Shown: piece by piece, positions 8,267 through 15,950 of the stretch
Layout of the letters: every line of letters begins with the position of its first letter
How positions within the stretch are numbered: the stretch's first letter is position 1
Origin: an uncultured Bacilli bacterium
GTDB lineage: Bacteria > Bacillota_I > Bacilli_A > RF39 > UBA660
DNA length: 64,000 nucleotides
Assembly: GCA_958413985.1 (NCBI GenBank)
Contig: CATYVZ010000005.1
Coordinates: 39,949 to 103,948 of the forward strand
Reading direction: 5' to 3'
Position numbers and translations under genes: made by a program
The notes under the pieces: model-generated
What the model saw: only the letters and a program-made list of their open reading frames with translations
Told to the model about the DNA's origin: nothing
Database searches by the model: none

Positions 8267-8595
8267 GCCTCTTGTTTTTTGCTTGATAGAAAAGTAACTC
8301 TTTCTGCTACTACTTCCATGATACTGTGTTTAACTTCTTCTGGATATTCAACTATTCTGGTTTGAATACGCCCTCGAACTCCAATTAAATCACCTTTTTT
8401 ACAGTATTCAGCAGTTGTTTCGGCAATTCCTTTCCATAAAACACAAGAAATGAAATCAGTATCATATTCGCCTTCAACATTTTTATAAGAGCGTTGAACT
8501 GCTAATGTTATATTGGTAACCTTAGTTCCATTTTCTGTTTCTCTTACTTCTGGTTCTTTGACGATTCTTCCTACCAATATCGATTGATTTAACAT
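8263..8595 (-). CDS. ssb: Short single-stranded DNA-binding protein
   Basis: A protein of 110 residues counted from the ATG at 8593-8595, which follows AAAGGAGG at the right spacing; the upstream in-frame start at 8628 has no ribosome site. It shows the SSB OB-fold: MLNQSILVGRIVKEPEVRET, VTNITLAVQRSY, DTDFISCVLWKGIAETTAEYCKKGDLIGVRGRI. The family role is to coat single-stranded DNA in replication, repair or transformation. It ends at SSKKQEA with no acidic DDDIPF-type tip, so it resembles the short accessory SSB (SsbB type) used in competence more than the essential replication SSB. Confidence 0.9.
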   Translation of the reverse strand: MLNQSILVGRIVKEPEVRETENGTKVTNITLAVQRSYKNVEGEYDTDFISCVLWKGIAETTAEYCKKGDLIGVRGRIQTRIVEYPEEVKHSIMEVVAERVTFLSSKKQEA

Positions 8596-8616
8596 CAAAT
8601 TCCTCCTTTCAGCCCC

Positions 8617-8645
8617 AATATAACACAATCTAAAAACGCAAGCAA
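8617..8645 (-). promoter_or_regulatory. ssb promoter
   Basis: On the minus strand TTGCTT (8640-8645) and TATATT (8617-8622) are separated by 17 bases, with TG just before the -10. It lies about 22 bases before the ssb ATG at 8595. Confidence 0.6.
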
Positions 8646-8769
8646 ATGACCAATATTATATTTTTGATTTTCAAACGACTCACTTTTTATATTTTGTCTC
8701 GATAGATTTTGCGTTTTTTGGTAACTAGCAATTAATTATAGTATCCAAAATTTAAAATTATACTTTTTT

Positions 8770-8798
8770 CAAAAAAAATAATGTTTTTCAACATTATT
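8770..8798 (-). terminator. Terminator after the small lipoprotein gene
   Basis: AATAATGTT (8777-8785) pairs with AACATTATT (8790-8798); on the minus strand the loop reads GAAA and the stem is followed by a run of T. The stem includes the stop codon of the lipoprotein gene. Confidence 0.85.
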
Positions 8799-9105
8799 CA
8801 CATTGCAAGAAATATTTTATTTCTTTTATGTCTTGAGTTTCTTCGTCAATGATCAGTTCGACATAAGATTGATCTTTACATCCCTCAAGTCTAGACAAAT
8901 CATAATTAGCTTGAACCATTTCGTTTGCTTCTTTTAATTGCGTAATAGATATAGTAGGATTAGTCAATCCTATACTTCCTTTTTGATAATCATTATAAAA
9001 TGTCGTTGCATATTCGCTCATTGCTTCTTCATATTTTTCTTGATTATCGCAACCTACTAAAAGCACTAAGCTAAACATAAATATTAAAGATAAAAACTTG
9101 TTCAT
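8794..9105 (-). CDS. Small lipoprotein, unknown function
   Basis: A 103-residue protein with a lipoprotein signal peptide: a basic start, hydrophobic LSLIFMFSLVLL and the lipobox LVGC, so cleavage is expected before Cys19. The rest is acidic and contains two Cys residues (in EGCKD and at LQCE) that could form a disulphide. No named family recognised. It has its own ribosome site (AGGAGG) and a strong terminator overlapping its stop. Confidence 0.75.
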   Translation of the reverse strand: MNKFLSLIFMFSLVLLVGCDNQEKYEEAMSEYATTFYNDYQKGSIGLTNPTISITQLKEANEMVQANYDLSRLEGCKDQSYVELIIDEETQDIKEIKYFLQCE

Positions 9106-9177
9106 AAATCCTCCTTTATTACACTATAAATATTATACCATATTTTTTTAAAATTTAAAATATATTCTATTATTTAA

Positions 9178-9597
9178 TTAATCTTTTGTTATTATTTTTT
9201 TTATTGCCCACCACGGTAATAAAGCACATTTTTTACGACTTGGTTGACGACTTATATCCTCATAAACATTAGCCTGATCTAAAATTTGTTGATCATAATC
9301 TTTTCCATCGATCATATTTTCAAAATTTTGGTAAATTATATTAGCTTCGTCTTTAGTTTTACCAATTAATATGTCACTCATAATTGAAGCACTACTTATA
9401 CATATAGCACATGCTTCCCCATCAAAACGGATATCGGTAATTTTATTGTCATCAATTTTTACCATTAAGTTTATTTCATCAATGCAACTATCATTACTAG
9501 TAGTAGAACATAGATAAGTTTCGTCTTTGATTAATCCTCTATTTTTAGGGTGTTGATAGTTTTCTAGAATAATACTTCTTTTTGCATCCTGATCCAT
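9178..9597 (-). CDS. SufU/IscU-like Fe-S assembly protein
   Basis: A 139-residue SufU-type protein starting at the ATG at 9595-9597 (the upstream GTG is part of the AGGTGAT ribosome site). It keeps the expected zinc or cluster ligands: Cys38 and Asp40 in DSCIDE, Cys63 in GEACAIC, and Cys124 in RKKCALLPW. In Bacillus SufU accepts sulphur from the desulphurase SufS. No sufS lies in this window; the sufC and sufB-like genes are about 10 kb away. The motif GEACAIC with an extra Cys66 and the double Trp after Cys124 are unusual. Whether it is a SufU partner or an independent scaffold cannot be told. Confidence 0.85.
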   Translation of the reverse strand: MDQDAKRSIILENYQHPKNRGLIKDETYLCSTTSNDSCIDEINLMVKIDDNKITDIRFDGEACAICISSASIMSDILIGKTKDEANIIYQNFENMIDGKDYDQQILDQANVYEDISRQPSRKKCALLPWWAIKKIITKD

Positions 9598-9689
9598 TTT
9601 AATCACCTATTTAATTATATATTTATATTAAAAAAAAGGCAATAGTATTTGTAAGTTGAATTGATATTTTATACTATTATATTTTAATA

Positions 9690-9710
9690 AAAAAAGGCTA
9701 TTTAGCCTCT
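9690..9710 (-). terminator. Possible terminator at spoVS end
   Basis: AGGCTA and TAGCCT form a short stem across the spoVS stop, followed on the minus strand by seven T residues. The stem is small, so confidence is moderate. Confidence 0.5.
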
Positions 9711-9958
9711 ACTATTAATTTTATTGCAGTCCTTTCTTCACCGTCTATTATAATATCGGTAAAAGCAGGAATACAAACTAAATTTTTACCTGATGGTGCT
9801 ACGAAACCTCTAGCAATCGCTATTGCTTTAATTGCTTGATTTAAGGCTCCAGCTCCGATTGCTTGGATTTCTAAACTGCCTTTTTCTCTAAATACATTGG
9901 CGAGCGCTCCTGCCACTGAATTGGGATTTGATTTAGATCCGACTTTTAATGTTTCCAT
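9698..9958 (-). CDS. spoVS: Stage V sporulation protein S
   Basis: An 86-residue SpoVS, very close to family consensus: LKVGSKSNPNSVAGALANV, the Alba-like IQAIGAGALNQAIKAIAIARG, and LVCIPAFTDIIIDG. SpoVS is a small nucleic-acid-binding regulator needed for sporulation and septation in Bacillus, and it is also found in non-spore-forming bacteria. It stands alone with its own ribosome site (AAAGGAAT) just before tRNA-Gly on the other strand. Confidence 0.95.
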   Translation of the reverse strand: METLKVGSKSNPNSVAGALANVFREKGSLEIQAIGAGALNQAIKAIAIARGFVAPSGKNLVCIPAFTDIIIDGEERTAIKLIVEAK

Positions 9959-10094
9959 ATGTTTTATTCCTTTCTATATTTTAAATATATGTTGGATATA
10001 TTTATTTATGATTTAAAAAGTAGTAACAATTTTAGCAAATTATAATATAATTTAGTGTAATACTTTTTAAAATTAAAAATATTTTACAAAAGTA

Positions 10095-10123
10095 TTGACA
10101 AAAACAAATTTTTAAAGTACAAT
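10095..10123 (+). promoter_or_regulatory. tRNA-Gly promoter
   Basis: TTGACA (10095-10100), a 17-base spacer, and TACAAT (10118-10123), ending 18 bases before the tRNA. Confidence 0.8.
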
Positions 10124-10141
10124 TTATATGCCTACTAATTT

Positions 10142-10215
10142 GCGGGTGTAGTTCAATGGTAGAACTCCAGCCTTCCAAGCTGATAACGTGGGTCCGATTC
10201 CCATCACCCGCTCCA
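10142..10215 (+). tRNA. tRNA-Gly (anticodon TCC)
   Basis: The acceptor arms GCGGGTG and CACCCGC pair, the T arm carries GGTCCGATTCCCATC, and the anticodon loop CTTCCAA gives anticodon TCC, reading GGA and related Gly codons. The discriminator base T is followed by an encoded CCA. A near-consensus promoter lies upstream and a hairpin follows. An integrase remnant starts about 140 bases downstream on the opposite strand, so this tRNA may have been an integration site. Confidence 0.93.
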
Positions 10216-10222
10216 AATTTAT

Positions 10223-10246
10223 ATAACACACAAAAAATTGTGTTAT
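10223..10246 (+). terminator. Hairpin after tRNA-Gly
   Basis: ATAACACA and TGTGTTAT pair with an 8-base A-rich loop, a few bases after the CCA. The T run after it is poor, so termination strength is uncertain. Confidence 0.5.
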
Positions 10247-10352
10247 AATATAGACTTTTCTTTCTTTTAAATTTTTATTTTTAGTTTTTGTTATAACTTT
10301 ATGTTTGAAAATGTCGTTTTCGATATCTTTATAGATTTTACATTTAAAAAGT

Positions 10353-10679
10353 TTAGAATAGTCTTAGAAAATTAAGAGTTCTTGTAACTCTTTTTTCTTG
10401 TAAATTATTTGTATGTGTATAAGTATTTAATGTTATAGCAATGTCAGAATGACCTAGTCTTTTTGATATTTCATGTATTATTATTCCTTTATATAGTAAC
10501 AATGTAGCGTGACTATGTCTAAATTCATGTAATTTTATTTTTCTGATCTTAGCTAATTTACAAGCTTTTTCTTTATATCTGTTTATTGTTGTTGGAGCTA
10601 AAGGTTTTATACCTCCGAATATATAATAATCATATTTATAATTTTTGTATTTACTTTGTTTCTTCTTAAAAAAATTCAT
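10353..10679 (-). pseudogene. C-terminal fragment of a tyrosine recombinase (integrase)
   Basis: About 108 residues that match only the end of a phage-type integrase: PLAPTTINRYKEKACKLA, then HEFRHSHATLLLYKG, KRLGHSDIAITLNTYTH with the catalytic HxxR, His and Tyr. The core-binding domain and the first catalytic Arg are missing, so it should not be able to recombine DNA alone. The ATG overlaps the stop of the upstream carboxypeptidase-like gene, probably by a deletion join. Its place next to tRNA-Gly is typical of an integrated element that has decayed. Confidence 0.85.
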
Positions 10680-11632
10680 TTCTTTAAATAGTCGGATTCA
10701 TCTATCGTTTTTAAAATATAACTAACATCATCATATCTTGAATAATCTGATTGAGATCCTAAACTGCATATCAAAAATTCTTTTCCATTCATTTTATACA
10801 ATACTACTAAATTATAATCATCAGACAATGAGTCTGTTTTAACTCCAACAATATTTTCATTATAATAATCTGATGTAGGATCAAGAAAAATATTAGTGTT
10901 TTTCCACGTTTGAGTAGTCCCGTCTGGTAAAGTAGCCGTGTAAGATGTCTGTGATATTATATCTCTAAACCATTCGTATTTTAACAATTTTTTCGTAACT
11001 TCTTTAAGATCCATTACTGTTGTTTTTGCATCTGTATCAAAACCACTTGGATCATATAAAACAGTATCATCATACCCCTGTTCTTTTAAATATCTATTCA
11101 AATTATTCATAAATACTTCTACTCGTTCTTGGCTTGTTCGAGCATCAGGAGAAATAATGCCACCACAATAATCTGCGACCACATATGCAGCATCATTTCC
11201 AGATGGAACTAACATCGCCGCAAATAAATTATATATATAATATTGCTTTTCTTTAATATTTGCAACAGATGATCCTTGTTTTGTTAATAAAAGTGTTGCA
11301 TAATCTGCTAAAACCACATCATCCAAATTCGTTAAAGTCGTTGCATACTCAATAACAAATAATTTTGCTAAACTAGCAGGGAGCCGTTGTTCCTCTGCTT
11401 TCTTAGATATAAAGTTCTCGTCATTTGAAAGATCAACCATAATAAGTGATTTTGCATTATAAGAATCTTCTATTTTATCACTAAAAAATAAAGCCCTAAG
11501 TTGCTCTTTTGTTTTTCTTAAATTTTCAGGTTTAATTGCCCAATTCACAAAAAATACGGCACAAATTATTATAATTAAAAGAAATAATAATATAACTTTT
11601 GATTTCTTTTTTGTATTTTTCTTATTATTCAT
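10676..11632 (-). CDS. D-alanyl-D-alanine carboxypeptidase-like protein (S11)
   Basis: A 318-residue membrane-anchored penicillin-binding-like protein. After a Lys-rich start and a membrane helix (residues 13-31) it shows the serine site SLAK at 87-90 (PASLAKLF) and SGN at 144-146. The third motif, normally KTG, reads KTD at 265-267 (VGVKTDSL). These enzymes trim the terminal D-Ala from peptidoglycan stem peptides. The G to D change in the third motif could lower or alter activity. The ATG at 11630-11632 follows TGGAGGAAAG; an upstream in-frame start is less likely. It sits within the presumed island between the integrase fragment and immunity-type genes. Confidence 0.85.
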   Translation of the reverse strand: MNNKKNTKKKSKVILLFLLIIIICAVFFVNWAIKPENLRKTKEQLRALFFSDKIEDSYNAKSLIMVDLSNDENFISKKAEEQRLPASLAKLFVIEYATTLTNLDDVVLADYATLLLTKQGSSVANIKEKQYYIYNLFAAMLVPSGNDAAYVVADYCGGIISPDARTSQERVEVFMNNLNRYLKEQGYDDTVLYDPSGFDTDAKTTVMDLKEVTKKLLKYEWFRDIISQTSYTATLPDGTTQTWKNTNIFLDPTSDYYNENIVGVKTDSLSDDYNLVVLYKMNGKEFLICSLGSQSDYSRYDDVSYILKTIDESDYLKK

Positions 11633-11663
11633 GTCTATAAACTTTCCTCCATACAAATTACTA

Positions 11664-12167
11664 TCATTTGTTTTCCATTTTTTCAAAGACTGCAAAATTC
11701 TTTAAATTGTATAATTCTTGAGTGTTATCATCTGATAAATAAATAATTGAATTATCATAATTTTCTTCAAATTTATTAATCAACGGAAACACATACTTAT
11801 CTATTTTAGATTTCAATTCTTCTATAACATCTTCCAATTTTACATTAGTTGAAATATCAAACCAATAATTGTTATTAGGTTTAAATAAAATAAAACCTAT
11901 TTTACTATTTACATTACAAGTTTTATCAAAATCTTTATTCCAAAATAAAAACTCACAATTTACTTCAATATGCTTACCAGAACAATTATATTTTGAACTA
12001 TAAAACACTATATCAAATACAATATTATCAATATTTTTTCGTAAACATCTTTGACTTTTTAAAAATTTCCAGCCTGTATATTCTGTTAGTGAAGAATACA
12101 GTTTTTGTTGTGCTTCTGATACATTTAATATTGTTTCTTGTTTTTTTAATTTGTCAAATAGTCCCAT
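11664..12167 (-). CDS. DUF4304-like protein, possible immunity protein
   Basis: A 167-residue soluble protein. It begins MGLFDKLKK, a short leader shared with the next gene upstream (MGIFDKLKK). The body, with GWKFLKSQRCLRKN followed by alternating strands (FDIVFYSS, HIEVNCEFLFWNK), resembles DUF4304-type proteins that are often found among toxin immunity genes; this match is from memory and uncertain. It lacks a signal peptide. The RBS AGGTGAAATT lies before the ATG. The block shows no TCGA, unlike the core genes. Confidence 0.5.
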   Translation of the reverse strand: MGLFDKLKKQETILNVSEAQQKLYSSLTEYTGWKFLKSQRCLRKNIDNIVFDIVFYSSKYNCSGKHIEVNCEFLFWNKDFDKTCNVNSKIGFILFKPNNNYWFDISTNVKLEDVIEELKSKIDKYVFPLINKFEENYDNSIIYLSDDNTQELYNLKNFAVFEKMENK

Positions 12168-12200
12168 ATAATTTCACCTATAACTTTCTATCTATTATAA

Positions 12201-12554
12201 TTAATCAATTCTTTTTCCTGTTTTTGTATCAATAAAATATCTTCCTTTATTATCATAACGAAATTCTAAATCAGTACCTACTGGCATATTATAAACACTT
12301 AAAACAGCAGGTTCAATGTTAGCAAGAGTATTAAAATCTACTATCATTGAATTGTTTGGGTTATTCAAGTATTCTTGTGTATCTTTGTCTCCAATAGCCC
12401 TCCAACCATTATCATTTTCGTTTTTACTTTCTTCTCTAAAAATCCATTTTAATTTTGACTCCCCGTTATAAATAGATTTTGTAATAACACACCCTCCTGC
12501 ATTTTCTATAAAAATTGTATTTTCTTTCTTTTTTAATTTATCAAATATACCCAT
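12201..12554 (-). CDS. DUF2185 family protein (immunity-type)
   Basis: A 117-residue protein. After the leader MGIFDKLKKK it matches DUF2185: GGCVITKSI, WIFREES, NGWRAIGDKDTQEYLNNP and PVGTDLEFRYD. This family is regarded as an immunity protein found with polymorphic toxins, although a specific toxin is not known here and none is visible in the window. The N-terminal leader shared with its neighbour suggests duplication or a common targeting role. AAAGGAGAT precedes the ATG. Confidence 0.75.
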   Translation of the reverse strand: MGIFDKLKKKENTIFIENAGGCVITKSIYNGESKLKWIFREESKNENDNGWRAIGDKDTQEYLNNPNNSMIVDFNTLANIEPAVLSVYNMPVGTDLEFRYDNKGRYFIDTKTGKRID

Positions 12555-12574
12555 ATCTAATCTCCTTTACAATA

Positions 12575-13831
12575 TTATATATTATTTAACTTTTCTATAA
12601 CCTTTTTGGTTTCTGTTCGTACACCAGAATATTCTGAATTCAAATATTTTTCTATAAGTGGTATTATGCTTTTATCTTTATAATATCCTAATGCTCTTAT
12701 TGAAAGCGTTTTTATCTTATCATTTTCTAATCTATTTATTATAACTGGTTTGGCTTCTTTTACTTTCCACTTTCCAAGCATTACCATTACAAAAGAAAAT
12801 TTATCATTTTCTTTGATAAGGTCTATATAAAAAGATATTTTACTTTTATCGCCAATTTTAACAAAAGTATTATCTAAAACATTTTCTATAACATTTGTTA
12901 AAACATTATTTTTCTTTAAATCAAGATACCATTTTTCTAAAAAATCTGAACATTCTTTATTATTCTTTCTATAAAATTGTTGCTGTATTAGATTTAAACT
13001 TATTCCAACATTTTCAAACAAGAGAATATACTTTGTGAAAATAGGAATACATCTATCATCGATAATTTTTTGATAAAATAGATCAGATAAATAATTACTT
13101 TCAACACCTAGTTTATCTAATAATTCTTTACGCATTTTGTCTGCTAATTCATAATCTTTTTTGTTTGTTCCGACTTTCCTATTTTCTATTTCTTTTTTAA
13201 TACTATCTTTGTATAAAATACTATTAATATCTACCCCAGTTAAATCATTTGATAAGATATACATTTCTGGATATGTTTCATCTGCTTTTTTTATAACTTC
13301 TAAAATAGCATTTCCAATAATAAGTTCATTGTTTGTTTTGTCAATTTCTACCACGCACTCTATATCATCTTTAAATAAACAGAATTCGTTTTTATGCCAT
13401 GGAAGAAACGTAAATTTTATTTTACCATCGATACAAAAAGATGAAAAACAAAAGTGTTTCAAGTTAAATTCTTTTTGTGATTTAAAACCTTTAAATGAAA
13501 TATATTTTGGTGATGCTTTCTTCATATCTAAATCTTCGCCAAAATGTTTCAAACCATTGTTGGCAACTTTTAAATATACCCTCCCAATTTCTCGTGGACT
13601 TAAATTAAATGAAACTTCTAGCCCCTCTGGTATTGGAACATAAATTCCATATTTATTTCTTACACCAGGAACAAATCTTATCACTTTATCTTTACCTAAA
13701 AACACATTTACTGAAAAAGTTTTATCTTTATTATTGTTATTTGTATTTTGATTATTCTTTTCAATTCTTCGGTTGATTCGCATTGCTAATTTTGATAATG
13801 AACTTATTGTATGTCCTAAATCAAATCCCAT
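12575..13831 (-). CDS. Unknown 418-residue protein with HEAT-like C-terminal repeats
   Basis: The N-terminal half contains beta-rich segments (FSVNVFLGKDKVIRFVPG, YGIYVPIPEGLEVSF) I cannot assign. The last 90 residues read as HEAT or Armadillo-like repeats: FVMVMLGKWKVKEAKPVIINRL, IKTLSIRALGYYKDKSIIPLI and EYSGVRTETKKVIEKL. HEAT repeats usually bind other proteins. It starts MGFDLGH after GGAGGTGATTT and lies in the same block as the immunity-type genes, so a role in toxin neutralisation or complex assembly is possible but not shown. Confidence 0.6.
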   Translation of the reverse strand: MGFDLGHTISSLSKLAMRINRRIEKNNQNTNNNNKDKTFSVNVFLGKDKVIRFVPGVRNKYGIYVPIPEGLEVSFNLSPREIGRVYLKVANNGLKHFGEDLDMKKASPKYISFKGFKSQKEFNLKHFCFSSFCIDGKIKFTFLPWHKNEFCLFKDDIECVVEIDKTNNELIIGNAILEVIKKADETYPEMYILSNDLTGVDINSILYKDSIKKEIENRKVGTNKKDYELADKMRKELLDKLGVESNYLSDLFYQKIIDDRCIPIFTKYILLFENVGISLNLIQQQFYRKNNKECSDFLEKWYLDLKKNNVLTNVIENVLDNTFVKIGDKSKISFYIDLIKENDKFSFVMVMLGKWKVKEAKPVIINRLENDKIKTLSIRALGYYKDKSIIPLIEKYLNSEYSGVRTETKKVIEKLNNI

Positions 13832-13902
13832 AAATTAAATCACCTCCATAAATTGTAATTTTTACTTTTTAATAAATTCCAACCAAAGTACAGATATGGT
13901 AA

Positions 13903-14319
13903 TTAGTTTCTAATCACATTTATTTCATTAATTTTTATTCCAAATATATAAAATGTGCTTTTTATTTTATATAATTGTCCTGTTTGAATATCCATATCAT
14001 AATCTTGTTTAACATTATATCCTATACAGAATAACGGATCATATAAATTTTTATGCCTTTTATAATCTATACTTAGTAATGCAAACCAAAATATAATAAT
14101 TATTGAAACTATTTGTAATAATAGTTTTATATTTTTTTTAAATTTAGAAATTTGATACAGTTTTATAATACTAAATATCATACTTATAATTGATATTGTT
14201 AATAAAATAATTTCTATCCAACCAAACATATCAGTAATAATAAATTTCAAAAATACGATTGTTATTAATCCTAAAACAAATAAAATATAATACATTTTAC
14301 CTTTCATATTACATATCAC
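13903..14319 (-). CDS. Small membrane protein, unknown
   Basis: A 138-residue protein with three predicted membrane helices in the first 100 residues (YILFVLGLITIVFLKFII, IEIILLTISIISMIFSII, LLLQIVSIIIIFWFALL) and a short polar C-terminal domain ending in a strand-rich IFGIKINEINVIRN. No family recognised. It is the first gene of the minus-strand island block with its own ribosome site (AGGTGATATG). Confidence 0.6.
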   Translation of the reverse strand: MICNMKGKMYYILFVLGLITIVFLKFIITDMFGWIEIILLTISIISMIFSIIKLYQISKFKKNIKLLLQIVSIIIIFWFALLSIDYKRHKNLYDPLFCIGYNVKQDYDMDIQTGQLYKIKSTFYIFGIKINEINVIRN

Positions 14320-14504
14320 CTTTTTAAAAAAACAAAAGCTATCTATAACTGAATTTACACCATATTATAGGTAACTCGTTACATAACAATTATATCATTT
14401 TTTTGTTTTCGTAAGTTTTTTCTTTTTAATTTTTCACATTATTTAATGAAAAATGACAAAAGCTAAAACTACATTTGAAATGAATTTTTAAAATTTAACA
14501 ATAT

Positions 14505-14541
14505 TAAACCTCGTTTTCTAAAAACAAAGACGAGGCTTTTT
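14505..14541 (-). terminator. Terminator after the sigma factor gene
   Basis: CCTCGT (14509-14514) pairs with ACGAGG (14530-14535), extended by partly paired A/T bases. T runs lie on both sides, so it may act in both directions and marks the boundary between the island and the sigma gene. Confidence 0.7.
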
Positions 14542-14559
14542 TGAACATATATTAAACTA

Positions 14560-15204
14560 CTAATCTAAATATGGTTTTAATTTTTTTATATTCTCAGGAC
14601 GACGCAATTTAACTAACGCAGCTTTTTCTTGTTTAGAAATTAAAGATCTAGAACAACCAAAGTTCTTAGCAATTTCTACTTGTGTTTTGTTTTCCTGTTC
14701 ATTAAGACCATATCTTAACATAATAATTTGTCTTTCTCTAGGTGTTAAACTTTTTAATATTTCTCTAATAATCTTAATTTTCATTTTTGACGTGATAAGC
14801 TCACATATTTCTTCTTCATCACTACCGATCAAATCACCAATAGTAATATGATCACCATCGACAATGTTAGTAGTTGGGTTTTCAAAACTTAAAACATGTT
14901 TATGTTTATTATAGTTTCTTAACTCCATTTTAATTTGATTTTCAATAGAATTACCAGCATAAGTTGTAAAAGCTCCCATCGAATATTTTTGATAATCAAA
15001 TTTATTGATTGCCCTAATTAACCCTTCAGTTCCTGCTGAAACTAAATCATTAAAATCAGTTCCATCACTATAAAATCTTTTAGCTATGGTATTAACTAAA
15101 CCAAAATTATAAACTGTTAAAGAAGTATATGCTTCCCTATCCCCAAATTCTCTCCATGCAACTAACAAATCTTTTGTTTCATCTAAACTTAGTACTTTAG
15201 ACAT
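14560..15204 (-). CDS. Sigma-70 family RNA polymerase sigma factor, SigE/SigK-like
   Basis: A 214-residue sigma factor. Region 2 reads DFNDLVSAGTEGLIRAINKFD, FTTYAGNSIENQIKMELR; the linker has LSFENPTTNIVDGDHITIGDL; region 4 has LTPRERQIIMLRYGL and VEIAKNFGCSRSLISKQEKAALVKLR. The layout and the phrase pattern around the linker resemble the sporulation sigma factors SigE/SigK more than SigA or ECF types. It lacks regions 1 and 3 of a housekeeping factor. It has its own ribosome site (AGGAGTG) and terminator. Regulon unknown; spoVS and spoIIP also occur in the window. Confidence 0.85.
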   Translation of the reverse strand: MSKVLSLDETKDLLVAWREFGDREAYTSLTVYNFGLVNTIAKRFYSDGTDFNDLVSAGTEGLIRAINKFDYQKYSMGAFTTYAGNSIENQIKMELRNYNKHKHVLSFENPTTNIVDGDHITIGDLIGSDEEEICELITSKMKIKIIREILKSLTPRERQIIMLRYGLNEQENKTQVEIAKNFGCSRSLISKQEKAALVKLRRPENIKKLKPYLD

Positions 15205-15301
15205 TTTTTCACTCCTATTTCTTGTATAAATTTTCTGATAACCAATCCATTTTTGCCAACCGATTAAAAAAGTTTCTGATAAATGATTATTTCATAAGCA
15301 T

Positions 15302-15907
15302 TTACTCCTTAACCTTTACCCGTATTTTCTTAATAACTTTATCGGTAGTATCAGCAATAGCTTCGATTGGTATATTATCATTCAAAACTAATTGTTCAAT
15401 CATCACAGCTAATTTATCTAAGTTTTTTTCAATATCAAAAGCTTCAGGTCTAATTTTATCTTCTTTAATATCCTTAAAGTCAATAAACTGATGTATCTGT
15501 TTCCCATCATCAACACGACAACAGAAAAAACTTACATCTTGTTCATTATCTCTTAAGATTCCTATTTTATAAAAAACATCATTAATTTTAATTACATAAT
15601 AGTTTCCATAACCATCAAAATCATTAGGAAAAATATAATTTTTATTAGCATAAATAGCTATAAAATTATAAAAATCTTTTAAAAATGCTAAATTATAGAT
15701 ACCATTTAAACCAATTTCATGACAATAATTTAAATTAGGAAATTCCAAATTAATAAATTCAGGATGAACCCTAGTAAAATTATCTAACCAATTAATATAA
15801 TCGTCATTAGCAACTAAATTGTTTACTAGTTCCTTCTTTTCATTTCCACGGTTTAAAAGGTGATCAAGATGATCTCTCATACTATTTTTATCAACACTTA
15901 TACTCAT
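15302..15907 (-). CDS. Hypothetical protein, 201 residues
   Basis: No family recognised. The protein is acidic, soluble and mixed alpha/beta: a helical start (MRDHLDHLLNRGNEKKELVNNL), a central beta segment (YYVIKINDVFYKIGIL, VSFFCCRVDD), and a charged helical end rich in Ile, Asp and Lys. No signal peptide or membrane helix is seen. Start after GGGGATATTTATA. It lies upstream of the sigma factor on the same strand with a 97-base gap, so it could share a transcript, but nothing ties it to sigma control. Confidence 0.6.
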   Translation of the reverse strand: MSISVDKNSMRDHLDHLLNRGNEKKELVNNLVANDDYINWLDNFTRVHPEFINLEFPNLNYCHEIGLNGIYNLAFLKDFYNFIAIYANKNYIFPNDFDGYGNYYVIKINDVFYKIGILRDNEQDVSFFCCRVDDGKQIHQFIDFKDIKEDKIRPEAFDIEKNLDKLAVMIEQLVLNDNIPIEAIADTTDKVIKKIRVKVKE

Positions 15908-15950
15908 TATAAATATCCCCCTATATTTTATATTAAATCATTTAAAATAT

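Noticed and set aside
10032..10229. Minus-strand ORF of 65 residues over tRNA-Gly (GDGNRTHVISLEGW...)
   Set aside because: It is antisense to a clear tRNA; this is a well-known false ORF type.
13161..13643. Plus-strand ORF of 160 residues
   Set aside because: It is antisense to the HEAT-repeat protein gene; no ribosome site.
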